From Actinomyces oris (GTDB lineage Bacteria > Actinomycetota > Actinomycetes > Actinomycetales > Actinomycetaceae), in assembly GCF_001937445.1 (NCBI RefSeq), contig NZ_MSKS01000021.1:815-50354 (forward strand): a DNA stretch of 49,540 bases. The letters are read 5' to 3'. Below are positions 26,041 to 36,374 of this stretch, in pieces (position 1 is the stretch's first letter; the number at the start of each line of letters is the position of its first letter). Below the pieces are notes generated by a model. The model was not told where the DNA came from. It ran no database searches and worked only from the letters and a program-made list of their open reading frames with translations. The position numbers and the translations under genes are program-made.

Positions 26041-29000
26041 CGATCACTGCTGACGCCCGTAGCAGCGCCTCGACCGCTGCGGGCCCGCCAACGTCCTCCC
26101 CCGTGTCCGATGGCGCGCCGCACACCGACGTCGTCAGTCCGTACGGCACGGCGCTGAGCGCCCCCGATGACCCGCACGGCGACGGCTCCCGAGGCTCGGA
26201 GCCCGATGCGACCCGGCCGGTTGCGCATACGCCCTCCTCTGCGCATCGTCGCCTTCCCCCGGCCCCGGTGCGGGCACGCATTGTTGCCGGGGTCATCGAC
26301 CTCGTCATCGGCTCACTTCTGGTGGGAGGCCTGACCACCGTCATCTGGCAGGTGGGCGGGCGCCCGGTCCTGACTAGCGGGCTCATCGCCTTCGGGCTGG
26401 TCGTCGGTGCGCGCTGGCTCGCCATCGCCGCCACCGGCTGGTCCCTGGGCGGGAGGCTGCTCAGGATCCGCATGCTGGGGGCCCGCAACCAGACCCCCTC
26501 ACCGCTGGGCTCCTTCCTCCACGCCGACCTCATCCTGGCCGTCAGCATCACCACGCTCGGCCTGGGCACCATCGCCCTCATGCGCACGGCGGCCGCTGAC
26601 TCTGAGGGGCGCGGCTGGCACGACAAGCTCTCCGGGATGGCGCTGCTCAGCGCCCACAGGACGAGGCGCCCCGCACGGCCCGCTCCCTCAGCGGCCGCAT
26701 CGGAGCGCCACCCCGTCACCGAACCCGCCTCCTCCGGCCCTCAGACCGACGCCGGCGCCGACACGCCGGAGGAGTCCACCTCCCGGGACATCGGTGAGGC
26801 GTGGGACGCCGCCAGGCGCGCGTCCCTCTCCTCCTCCGACGAGCAGAGCGCCACGAGCCGGGAACCCGCCTCGGAACCGTCCGCCCAGGCCACCAAGGTG
26901 CCAGACGAGTCCGCGTCCCGCGCTCGGCCCTCCGAACAGGCTGAGCGCAAGGCCGAGAAGAAGGCCGGGAAGGCGGCACGGGGCAAGAAGGCCAGGAAAC
27001 GCGGCCCCCGCCCGGGCTCGACGCGCGCACGGTCCGGTCAAGAGGCAGCACAGGAGACCCGGCAGGCCACCGCCGCGGGCGCCCAGAGCGCCGCCGAGGC
27101 AGGTATCACCGAGTCCTCCGGCAGGAGTGCGCACCCGACGACGTCGGATCCGGTCTCCTCCTCGATCCGTCGGCCCCGTCCGGCCCGCCCGGGCCGGCCC
27201 GCACGCCATGCCGGTCGCGCCTTGAACACCGGCTCGTCCAGCGGCTACGCGTCAGCGGTCTCAGAAACCTCCGCCGAGGAACAGGCCGTGAGCACCTCTG
27301 CCGCGACGACCGCGGCCGCGCCTCATACCGCCGCCAAGGCCACCAAGGCGGCGACCGTCTCATCGTCCGCCTCTGCGAAGTCGGCGGCCTCCGCCGGTCC
27401 GGCGATCGTGGAGACCGACGCCGAGGCCGTCGCAGTCGCTTCCGCCACACCCATGGACCCTCAGGCGTCCGCTGCGATGACTGCGGCCCGTGCCGGGTCC
27501 CGGCCGGCGGTGGAGGAGGCCTCGAGGCCGTCGGCGGGGCCGGCCGACGAGGACGCCGTCGCAACCGCCCCCAAGGCCCCGGAGGGTGCCGCTTCCCCGG
27601 CTCAGGGGGACGCGGACACAGCTCCGGACGACCTCACCGAGGCCACGGAGCCGGCAGCGCACGATGCCGCACCGGGGGCATCATCAGAGCCGACCAGCCC
27701 GACGTCGACCGAGGAGCCGGCCGAGGAAGCCGAGGAGCCGTCGGCAGCCGCATCGTCGAGCTCGGACGACGCCGCGTCGCAGCAGCCCTCGCCGATGGAC
27801 ACCGAAACCGCTACGCTCGACGTCGTGGAGGACGCGCCGTCTCAGTCCACGGATGACGCCGACAGTCAAGGTGACGAGGCCGAGAAGCCCTCGACCCACG
27901 CGCCGCCCTCATCTCAGCACCCGGCCGATCAGCAGCAGTCCAAAGCGACGACGCCCTCAGCGGAATCCTCCAAAACTGCTGCCGATTCCGAGGCATCCCG
28001 GTCCTCCACGTCGCACGATGCGACTTCCACACCACAAGTCCCGCGCTCGAAAGCCACAAAACCCGTAACATCACAAACGATGGAACCACGACACGCCCAC
28101 GCCCAGCGCTGGAGGATTCAGCCCGGTCACACCGGCAAGAAGTCCTCCGGTTCGTCTGCTGCACCTGCCGAGGATCAGCGAGAGTCGGTGTCACAGCCCG
28201 GCGTACCTCGTCGCGAGAGCCTCTTCACCACCGAGCGGCAGCGCTACGCTGCCGGAGCCGGCCCCGTCCCGGAGGTGGCGCACACCTTCGACACCTCCAG
28301 CATCCTGCCCTCGGAGGACCGCAACACGCAGGCCCTCATCGACTCGGTGCCCTGGTCCTCGGTTCCTACCTCGGTCGATGCCGCCACGGTGGACTCCCTG
28401 CCGGAGGGAGCCATCGTCTCCGACGACGGCTTGCCCCAGCAGCCGAAGACGGTGTCGGCGCCTGCGCAGCACGCGTCCCCGATGGACCTGACCAACCCCG
28501 CCACCGTGCCCGGTGGCCTGCCTGCCGCCTCGGAGGGCACGGCGCACCCGACCGTGCGCAGTCACCGCAGCCATGCTCGGGCCTCCGCCGGCAGCGCGAC
28601 GAGCGCGGCCGCTCCGGAGGAGAGTTCCTCGCGCCGGTCCCACGCCTCACACCGCTTCTCGGGGCCGGGAATCCCCTCGCCCGCGGACGGACGCGCCGTC
28701 CCCGGTGAGTCCCGCACCGGTGTGTCCAGGCGCAGTGCCGGCAGCATGCCGGAGGCGGCCGCACCGGCCTCCGCCCCCGCTGCAGGCGGCTCCCTGCCCC
28801 CGCTCACCCCGGTTCCCAACGCGAGTGCCCAGACAGCCACGCCGTCGCTCCCGTCGGCCTCCTCGGCCGCTCCGGCCCTGTCGGTGCGTCTCGTCCCGCT
28901 GCTGGGCGGCAACCCGATCCTCATCCACGAGCCCACAGTGGTGGGCCGCGACCCCGACAACATCTCGGCCTACCCCGGGGCGGAGCGCGTCGCTCTTGAC

Positions 29001-29210
29001 GATCCCACGCGCTCTGTGTCCAAGACGCATGCGGCGATCTTCCCGCTGCTGGACGGAGTGTGGGTCACCGACCTGCACTCCACCAACGGGACTCGGGTGG
29101 AGTACCGCGATGGGCGCACCGTCGAGGCCGTACCGGACAAGGCCCTGTCCGCCCTGGAGGGCAGTACGATCTTCTTCGGCCGCATCGCCTTCAAGGTGGA
29201 GGTCGTCTGA
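26037..29210 (+). CDS. RDD-domain membrane protein with long disordered linker and C-terminal FHA
   Basis: A 1057-residue protein. The ATG at 26037 overlaps the previous stop and has a perfect AGGAGG eight bases upstream. Residues about 75-208 are an RDD domain with three hydrophobic segments and the conserved 'ATGWSLGGRLLRIRM'. Residues about 215-940 are an Ala/Ser/Pro/Glu/Thr low-complexity region with a Lys-rich stretch (about 300-320), almost certainly disordered. Residues about 948-1056 are an FHA domain: 'VVGRDPDN', 'SVSKTHAAIF' and 'DLHSTNGTRVEY' supply the phospho-Thr-binding Arg, Ser, His and Asn. It probably docks phosphorylated partners of the kinase at 29338-30804. It ends the plus-strand chain at a strong hairpin. 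Confidence 0.9.
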   Translation: MTITADARSSASTAAGPPTSSPVSDGAPHTDVVSPYGTALSAPDDPHGDGSRGSEPDATRPVAHTPSSAHRRLPPAPVRARIVAGVIDLVIGSLLVGGLTTVIWQVGGRPVLTSGLIAFGLVVGARWLAIAATGWSLGGRLLRIRMLGARNQTPSPLGSFLHADLILAVSITTLGLGTIALMRTAAADSEGRGWHDKLSGMALLSAHRTRRPARPAPSAAASERHPVTEPASSGPQTDAGADTPEESTSRDIGEAWDAARRASLSSSDEQSATSREPASEPSAQATKVPDESASRARPSEQAERKAEKKAGKAARGKKARKRGPRPGSTRARSGQEAAQETRQATAAGAQSAAEAGITESSGRSAHPTTSDPVSSSIRRPRPARPGRPARHAGRALNTGSSSGYASAVSETSAEEQAVSTSAATTAAAPHTAAKATKAATVSSSASAKSAASAGPAIVETDAEAVAVASATPMDPQASAAMTAARAGSRPAVEEASRPSAGPADEDAVATAPKAPEGAASPAQGDADTAPDDLTEATEPAAHDAAPGASSEPTSPTSTEEPAEEAEEPSAAASSSSDDAASQQPSPMDTETATLDVVEDAPSQSTDDADSQGDEAEKPSTHAPPSSQHPADQQQSKATTPSAESSKTAADSEASRSSTSHDATSTPQVPRSKATKPVTSQTMEPRHAHAQRWRIQPGHTGKKSSGSSAAPAEDQRESVSQPGVPRRESLFTTERQRYAAGAGPVPEVAHTFDTSSILPSEDRNTQALIDSVPWSSVPTSVDAATVDSLPEGAIVSDDGLPQQPKTVSAPAQHASPMDLTNPATVPGGLPAASEGTAHPTVRSHRSHARASAGSATSAAAPEESSSRRSHASHRFSGPGIPSPADGRAVPGESRTGVSRRSAGSMPEAAAPASAPAAGGSLPPLTPVPNASAQTATPSLPSASSAAPALSVRLVPLLGGNPILIHEPTVVGRDPDNISAYPGAERVALDDPTRSVSKTHAAIFPLLDGVWVTDLHSTNGTRVEYRDGRTVEAVPDKALSALEGSTIFFGRIAFKVEVV

Positions 29211-29234
29211 GTCCCGCACCGGTTCCCTCAAGCG

Positions 29235-29272
29235 CTGGGGCCCGCACTCCTCTCCAGGAGTGCGGGCCCCAG
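29235..29272. terminator. Bidirectional hairpin between convergent operons
   Basis: A perfect 17-bp stem (29235-29251 with 29256-29272) around a four-base loop lies 24 bases after the RDD-FHA stop and 65 bases after the kinase stop. It is very GC-rich and lacks a clear U-tract on either side. Confidence 0.8.
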
Positions 29273-29337
29273 TATCTGCGGGTCTTGGCGGCGTTGGCTC
29301 AACAACGCCTCGGGCGTGATCCCCTCGGGAGGTGGCC

Positions 29338-30804
29338 TCAGGGAGTGTCGACGCAGGCGGTCTTGGCCGGGGACGCCTTACCATCCGAGCGCACCGCGGT
29401 GACCTCCAGGCAGGTGCGCGCCGGCTGGGCGTCGACGACGACCTCGTTGGTGTGCACGGAGTCCAGCTCGGTCTCCTCATCGGGCAGCTTGACCCGGTAG
29501 AGGTAGCTGCCACTCCAGTTCGTCTCCGGCTCGCCCCAGGTGAACTTCACCGTGCCGTCGCCCTGCGCCTCGCCGACGATATCGCCGACCATGGGCACCG
29601 AGGCCTGCAGGGGGTTGGCGTCGGGCTGCGGGGCGATCGTGGCAATGGGGTTGTTGGGCTTCTTGCGCTTGTCCTGGTTCTGGGAGACGACGATCGCGGC
29701 GACGACGGCGGCGATCATGGCCACGACGAGCAGCCCGGTCAGCACGGCCCGCATGCGGTTCGGGCGGCTCGGCTCACCTGCCTCCGAGTCCGACGACGAG
29801 CCGTTGTCCTCGCTGTCGGGCTCCACCCGCATGGCGATGTGCTCGCTGGTGACATCGACCTGGTTGAACACCCCCATCTTCGTGGCGGTGTCGGCTTCGT
29901 CGGGGTTGGGCCGCCGGGCTGACTTCGCGGCCTTGTCCGGCTCCTGGAACAGGTCGACAGTCGTGATCGGCAGGTCGAGCTCGGCCTGGACCTGCTGGAG
30001 CGCGCGGGCGAAGGCCAGTGCCGTTGGGTAGCGCGAGTCCGGGTTCTTGTCCATCGCCACCGACAGCACGCGGTGCAACGACGGCGGGGCGTCCTGACGC
30101 CCCAGCGGCGGCAGGGGGTCCTTGACGATACGGCGGGAGAGCTCGTAGACGTCCGGGATGCCGTCGGTCTCGAAGGGGCTGTGCCCCGTGAGCATCGCGA
30201 AGGTGGTCGCACCCAGGGAGTAGATGTCGGAAGCCGGATTGGCCGAGCGCATACCGACCAGCTGCTCGGGGGGAGCCCAGGGCACGCTCATCCCCCGCAG
30301 CTCCTCGGCCCCCTCCGGCCCGCTCATGGCGGAGATGCCGAAGTCCGAGAGCACCGGACGACGGTACGTGGTGAACAGGATGTTGGCGGGCTTGATGTCC
30401 CGGTGGACGATACCGGCCCGGTGAGCGGTCTCCACCGCTCCGGCGATCTGGATCGCCGTGGACAGGGTCTCAGCGACATTGAGGGGACCCTGGCGCAAGA
30501 TGGCACCCAGCTGCGGCGGCGGGCAGTACTCCATGACCAGGAAGGGGTGGCCGTCGGCGGAGACGCCCGCGCCGTAGATGGACAGGATGGCCGGGTGGGA
30601 GGAGACCCGCGCCATGAGGTTCGCCTCCGACTCGAAGCGGGAGGCGGTCTTGTCCTCCACGTCAGCGTTCATGACCTTGACCGCGACCTCGCGGCGGGGC
30701 ATGTGCTGCTCGAAGAGGTAGACCGTGGAGTAGCCTCCCGCTCCGAGTCTCTCCAGGTACGTGAACCCGGAGATGACCGGAGGCGGTCCCTTGTGATCCA
30801 GCAT
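29338..30804 (-). CDS. Transmembrane Ser/Thr protein kinase
   Basis: A Hanks-type Ser/Thr kinase of 488 residues. The kinase domain (about 12-275) has the Gly loop 'GAGGYSTV' (21-28), Lys43 in 'VAVKVMN', catalytic 'HRDIKPANILF' (H134-R135-D136, N141), 'DFG' at 154-156 and 'APPE' at 177-180. A juxtamembrane region carries Thr/Ser that may be phosphorylated. One membrane helix spans about 354-374, and about 110 extracellular residues contain an FN3-like segment ('GTVKFTWGEPETNWSGSYLY'). There are no PASTA repeats, so it differs from PknB. Its start overlaps the stop of the FHA/zinc-ribbon gene by one base. The neighbouring FHA proteins and the giant's cytoplasmic tail are likely substrates. No PP2C phosphatase gene is in the window. 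Confidence 0.93.
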   Translation of the reverse strand: MLDHKGPPPVISGFTYLERLGAGGYSTVYLFEQHMPRREVAVKVMNADVEDKTASRFESEANLMARVSSHPAILSIYGAGVSADGHPFLVMEYCPPPQLGAILRQGPLNVAETLSTAIQIAGAVETAHRAGIVHRDIKPANILFTTYRRPVLSDFGISAMSGPEGAEELRGMSVPWAPPEQLVGMRSANPASDIYSLGATTFAMLTGHSPFETDGIPDVYELSRRIVKDPLPPLGRQDAPPSLHRVLSVAMDKNPDSRYPTALAFARALQQVQAELDLPITTVDLFQEPDKAAKSARRPNPDEADTATKMGVFNQVDVTSEHIAMRVEPDSEDNGSSSDSEAGEPSRPNRMRAVLTGLLVVAMIAAVVAAIVVSQNQDKRKKPNNPIATIAPQPDANPLQASVPMVGDIVGEAQGDGTVKFTWGEPETNWSGSYLYRVKLPDEETELDSVHTNEVVVDAQPARTCLEVTAVRSDGKASPAKTACVDTP

Positions 30805-32963
30805 CAGGGGAGGTTCTCAAAGGCGAGGGTCTGACCATCGCCGAGGTCGAGGACGTCTCCGCTGCGCAGGAGCACCGGATTCGCCGAGGACAGGCGCACG
30901 GGCGCCTCGTTCTGGCGGTTGAGAACGGTGCCATTGCAGTTGCCCAGGTCCTGGGCCAGAACGCTCCACGCATCCAGGTCGATGAGGATGTGGTTGCGGG
31001 AGACGAGCTGGTTCGGGCTGGCGACGGTCAGCGGACGGAGGGGGACCTCCGCGACGCTGGTGATGTCGTCGGCCACAGGGTTGCGACCCACCAGGAGGGG
31101 ACGGTTGAGCTCGATGCTCTCGCCGCCGGAGGTGACCACGCGCCCCAGAGGGGGGCAGGCCACCGACTTGGCCGGACGGTTGAGCTCAGCTCCGCAGACG
31201 CGGCACACGGTGTAGTTCGTGGGGTTGGGGTGGCCCTGGGGGCACACCGCCGACAGCACGATCCGGATGGCGTCGGGTTCGCTGGGAGAGCTCGCCGAGA
31301 CCGGGGAGGCCGGGCTGGAGGGCCCGGTTCCCACGAGGGAGACGAGCTCGCCGACCAGGTCCTCGGGCAGGCCGTTGATGGTCTGTCCGTCGTGGTCCCC
31401 GCGACCGAGCTCCGCGGTCGCCGGCTCGTCGCCGGAGGGCTGCACGGGCTCGACCACTGCGGCATCCGCGGCGGCGGATCCGGCAGACTCGGCAACCTCC
31501 GCCGACTGGCTCGGCTCCAGGGGGCCGAGCCCCTGGTTGAGCAGCTCGGCGCGCAGCTCCTGGGAGAGGTCCTCGGGCAGGCCGTTGATGGTCTGTCCGT
31601 CGTGGTCCCCGGAGCGTACGGGCTCTTCCTCGGCGTGCACCTGCGCGGCGGCCTCGGCAACAGCAGTGGCCTCCGCGACCACGGCAGCCTCGGCGGCCTC
31701 AACGGGCGCGAAGTCGGCCGGGGTCTGGACGACCTCGGTGACCTCAGCGGCAGCGTCCTTGATACCAGCAGCCTCAAGATCCTCGCTCGACGGGGGCGGA
31801 GGGGGCGGGATCATGGCCTCTGCCTCCTGAGCGGAGGGGATCGGCAGGGCCGGGATATCGAAGACGGGGGCGATCAGCAGATCCTCATCGGAGGCCTCCG
31901 GTGAGGACTGGGTAGCGGCCTGGGCAGCCTCAGGGGTCTGGGCGTCCAGGGTCGCGACGGGGGCCTCGGCCGACTCGGCCGACTCGGGCAGCTCGGGTGA
32001 CGGCGTCACCTCAGTCGCCTCAGCGGCCTCAGAGATGCCGGCCACGACGGCCAGCAGGTCAGCGGGTCCCTCGGAGTCGGCGTTCAGGGTCGACTCCTCA
32101 GAGGCGTCGGAGTCCTCCGACTGACCGACGGCGGCTTCAGCGGCCTCAGCGCTCTCGAGGGACGCGGCGAGCTCGGCGCCTTCGAGGGCCTGCTGCTCGG
32201 CGTTGTCCTGCGCGATCTCGATGAGGTCGTCGACGACGTCGGCGGAAGCCGCGGTCTCGGCAGGCGCCCCTTCAGACGAGTCGTCCTGCTCCGAGTGGTC
32301 CGACGAGGCGGACTGTCGGCGCGAGGCGCGACGCGATGCCCGACGGGAGGATCGAGAGGTCCTCACGGCAGCAGCGGGGGTGCCGGCGGAACCGGCAGAA
32401 GCGGTGGAGTAGTCAGGACCAGCCGGGTCAGGGTCATCGTCGTCGGAGTCACCGGACCCCTTCGACGATGCACGGCTGGGGGACGGGGTCCCGCTCGACT
32501 TCTCCGATCCGCGCAGCACCAGGTGGCCGGTGCTCACGACGGCGTCGACCGCCGGGCGGCGCACCTGACCGGCGCCGTCGGGCGCGCTGACGATGACCGA
32601 GTTGGGGGCGGTCACCGTCGTCTCGAACCAGGTGGTGACCGCCGAGGCGTCCAGCGCCTTGCCGTCGACCTCCATCTGCGGGGCACCGCGCAGCGCCACG
32701 TGGAAGACGTCCTCGGGCGCCGAGACGGCGAGCACGAAGTCCGGGATCGCACCCAGACGTCCGCCCATTCCCATCACCAGCTCATCCAGGGCCCGCGTCA
32801 GCGAGGCCTCCTCACTGCGCAGCAGCCGCCACAGGCGCTCGGTGAGGTCCTGCGGCACCGACGGGGGCAGGATCATCACAGCATGTGGCGTGACCACGCC
32901 TGTCCACGAACCCTCGGTCCACCAGACCTCGTTGTTCGCGCTGCTGTTCGGGCTGTTTGTCAT
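30804..32963 (-). CDS. FHA and zinc-ribbon protein with acidic disordered middle
   Basis: A 719-residue cytoplasmic protein. Two adjacent ATGs (32966, 32963) follow AGGAG; the second has the better seven-base spacing. Residues about 1-150 form a folded domain typical of FHA proteins next to such kinases ('TPHAVMILPPSVPQDLTERL'). Residues about 150-565 are Glu/Ala/Ser-rich and disordered, but hold two copies of 'DHDGQTINGLPEDL' (about 451 and 521). A zinc-ribbon-like motif follows (CPQGH...CRVCGAE, about 571-592), then an FHA domain (about 612-719) with 'LVGRNP', 'LVSRNHILID' and 'NCNGTVLN'. The two HDGQTI threonines are candidate phospho-acceptors for its own or other FHA domains. It sits between RDD-FHA and kinase genes. 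Confidence 0.88.
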   Translation of the reverse strand: MTNSPNSSANNEVWWTEGSWTGVVTPHAVMILPPSVPQDLTERLWRLLRSEEASLTRALDELVMGMGGRLGAIPDFVLAVSAPEDVFHVALRGAPQMEVDGKALDASAVTTWFETTVTAPNSVIVSAPDGAGQVRRPAVDAVVSTGHLVLRGSEKSSGTPSPSRASSKGSGDSDDDDPDPAGPDYSTASAGSAGTPAAAVRTSRSSRRASRRASRRQSASSDHSEQDDSSEGAPAETAASADVVDDLIEIAQDNAEQQALEGAELAASLESAEAAEAAVGQSEDSDASEESTLNADSEGPADLLAVVAGISEAAEATEVTPSPELPESAESAEAPVATLDAQTPEAAQAATQSSPEASDEDLLIAPVFDIPALPIPSAQEAEAMIPPPPPPSSEDLEAAGIKDAAAEVTEVVQTPADFAPVEAAEAAVVAEATAVAEAAAQVHAEEEPVRSGDHDGQTINGLPEDLSQELRAELLNQGLGPLEPSQSAEVAESAGSAAADAAVVEPVQPSGDEPATAELGRGDHDGQTINGLPEDLVGELVSLVGTGPSSPASPVSASSPSEPDAIRIVLSAVCPQGHPNPTNYTVCRVCGAELNRPAKSVACPPLGRVVTSGGESIELNRPLLVGRNPVADDITSVAEVPLRPLTVASPNQLVSRNHILIDLDAWSVLAQDLGNCNGTVLNRQNEAPVRLSSANPVLLRSGDVLDLGDGQTLAFENLP
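31357..31400 (-). repeat. 44-base direct repeat, copy encoding second HDGQTI peptide
   Basis: Identical over 44 bases to 31567-31610, 210 bases (70 codons) away and in the same frame. It encodes DHDGQTINGLPEDL. Exact identity suggests recent duplication or gene conversion. Confidence 0.85.
31567..31610 (-). repeat. 44-base direct repeat, copy encoding first HDGQTI peptide
   Basis: Partner of 31357-31400, base for base identical, while flanking codons differ. Confidence 0.85.
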
Positions 32964-32974
32964 CATTTTTCTCC

Positions 32975-33718
32975 TCAACGGACGATACAGACACCGTCAC
33001 CCAAGTATGCCTGCCGTCCCCGCTGCACGTACTCCGGTCGGCCGGGTGAGAGTCGGTGAACGCCTTCCTCGTCCTCGACGTGGGTGCCGTTCGTCGAACC
33101 CAGATCTGTGACGAGTACCCCATCCGAAGCGGGCACGAACAGGGCGTGCGTCTTGGACACGGAGTCCTCCGAACGGAGCACCGCAACGAGCTGAGCATCG
33201 GGGTGGGACTCGATCGGGGCCGGCCGACGCCCGAGAACAATCGGCCCCAGAACTGGGATTACTGAGCCCTCAACCACCAGGGAGCAGGTCGAGACCGAGG
33301 TCGGTCTAGCACTGAGAAGAACCGTACCGGCCAGTCGGTCGAACCAGGTGCGCTGTTCAGCACGCCAGAGTGAGAGAATCCACAACACTAGGGGGGCCAA
33401 CCCTGCGGTTGCCACCAAAGACAGACCCAAAAATGCGACATAAATCACCGCAGAGCGCCCAGGGGGGCCGTTCGTGTCCGCCACCCTCCGCAACCGGACC
33501 CCCGTCACCAGCCCACCGGGTGTGGCGCCTGTCATCGCCATCATGGCAGTCATCACAGCAAGAAGCAGCACAACCGCCCCGACAGCGAATAAGATTCCAC
33601 AGCAGCGCTCCGTGACGGCACACAGTGCGATGATGAGCCCCGCATCCACCAGTACGCGAACCACGCGGCGGCGTGCGGATGCAGGCATAATTGTCGTATG
33701 TCGCTCTCGGGTCCTCAT
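32975..33718 (-). CDS. Short RDD-FHA membrane protein
   Basis: A compact counterpart (about 247 residues) of the giant RDD-FHA protein in the facing operon. An RDD-like domain with three or four membrane segments (about 15-125, 'GATPGGLVTGVRLRRV') is followed at once by an FHA domain (about 145-247: 'VLGRRPAP', 'SVSKTHALFV', 'DLGSTNGTHVED'). The start is uncertain. The ATG at 33718 has a TACCAT box nine bases upstream and could be almost leaderless; the ATG at 33688 has no visible signal. The frame is open further upstream, but that region mirrors the plus-strand gene. It ends 9-12 bases before the next ATG and leads the kinase operon. Confidence 0.82.
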   Translation of the reverse strand: MRTRERHTTIMPASARRRVVRVLVDAGLIIALCAVTERCCGILFAVGAVVLLLAVMTAMMAMTGATPGGLVTGVRLRRVADTNGPPGRSAVIYVAFLGLSLVATAGLAPLVLWILSLWRAEQRTWFDRLAGTVLLSARPTSVSTCSLVVEGSVIPVLGPIVLGRRPAPIESHPDAQLVAVLRSEDSVSKTHALFVPASDGVLVTDLGSTNGTHVEDEEGVHRLSPGRPEYVQRGRQAYLGDGVCIVR

Positions 33719-33785
33719 AGGACAGACATGGTAGGCGCCCAGCCCACTGCCTCGCAGTCGGACGAGGTCTCGGAAGGAACACACA

Positions 33786-34331
33786 GTGCAGATCGCGGTC
33801 ACCCCTGATCCCCAGCGATGGGTGATCATCCCGCCCTTCCCACCTCCGGGGTGGGCGCGGGAGGAGGCCAGGCACCGCAGCGCCCACCTGGGAGTGACCG
33901 GACCGCAGTGGCGCTCCGAGCTGGAGTCCCTGCTCAACGAGCTGCAGGCCATGGAGCGCCAGGGACGCTTCGCCCGTCTCCTGCATATCGACGACGTCGC
34001 CCACCCGCCCTTCGTCATCGACCTCAGCCTGGAGATCGCCAAGGATGACGGCTCCAAGGAGGGACGCCGTGCCACCCAGCGCCAGCTCGTCGCCGCGCTC
34101 CTGCCCGAGGCCGAGCTGGTGCGCCTGCGACCGGGCCCGGACATGGTGGGGTTCTCCGCCTTCTATGAGTCCAACGGACCCACCCAGGGCGTCGTCGTCC
34201 TGAGGCTGGCGGGACTGCCCACGGTCCCGGTGGACCTGGTCATGCGCCTGTGGGGCGCCGCCGCCGAGGACATCGCCCCCAACTTGGATCATCTCGTCGA
34301 GCTGGCCCGCCAGGTCGCCCCCGTCGTCTGA
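33786..34331 (+). CDS. Conserved-looking hypothetical protein
   Basis: I do not recognise this 181-residue protein. The GTG at 33786 has AAGGA six bases upstream. There is no signal peptide or membrane segment, and base composition at third codon positions is normal for the region. It begins 'MQIAVTPDPQRWVIIPPFPP', has a helical central part (about 40-60) and 'FVIDLSLEIAKDDG', and ends with alternating beta strands and helices. It is read divergently from the RDD-FHA/kinase operon with only 67 bases between starts, so shared regulation is plausible. A cytoplasmic accessory factor of the neighbouring FHA system is one possibility; the sequence itself does not show it. Confidence 0.75.
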   Translation: MQIAVTPDPQRWVIIPPFPPPGWAREEARHRSAHLGVTGPQWRSELESLLNELQAMERQGRFARLLHIDDVAHPPFVIDLSLEIAKDDGSKEGRRATQRQLVAALLPEAELVRLRPGPDMVGFSAFYESNGPTQGVVVLRLAGLPTVPVDLVMRLWGAAAEDIAPNLDHLVELARQVAPVV

Positions 34332-34463
34332 GCGGCACGGACGGTCCGGGCGGTCGTGAGCAGCGACGCCGCCGCTCACCTCCCCGTTCCTGATCCCTCT
34401 CCCCGAACCCCACTCCCTCCCCACCGCTTCCAGCGATGAGGCCCCAGGCCGTGACGGCGCCTC

Positions 34464-36373
<1,910 letters not shown>

Positions 36374-36374
<1 letters not shown>

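Noticed and set aside
34332-34463. Hairpin between the hypothetical gene and the ABC-F gene
   Set aside because: The best stem (GTGAGC/GCTCAC) is six base pairs with a long loop, too weak to call a terminator.
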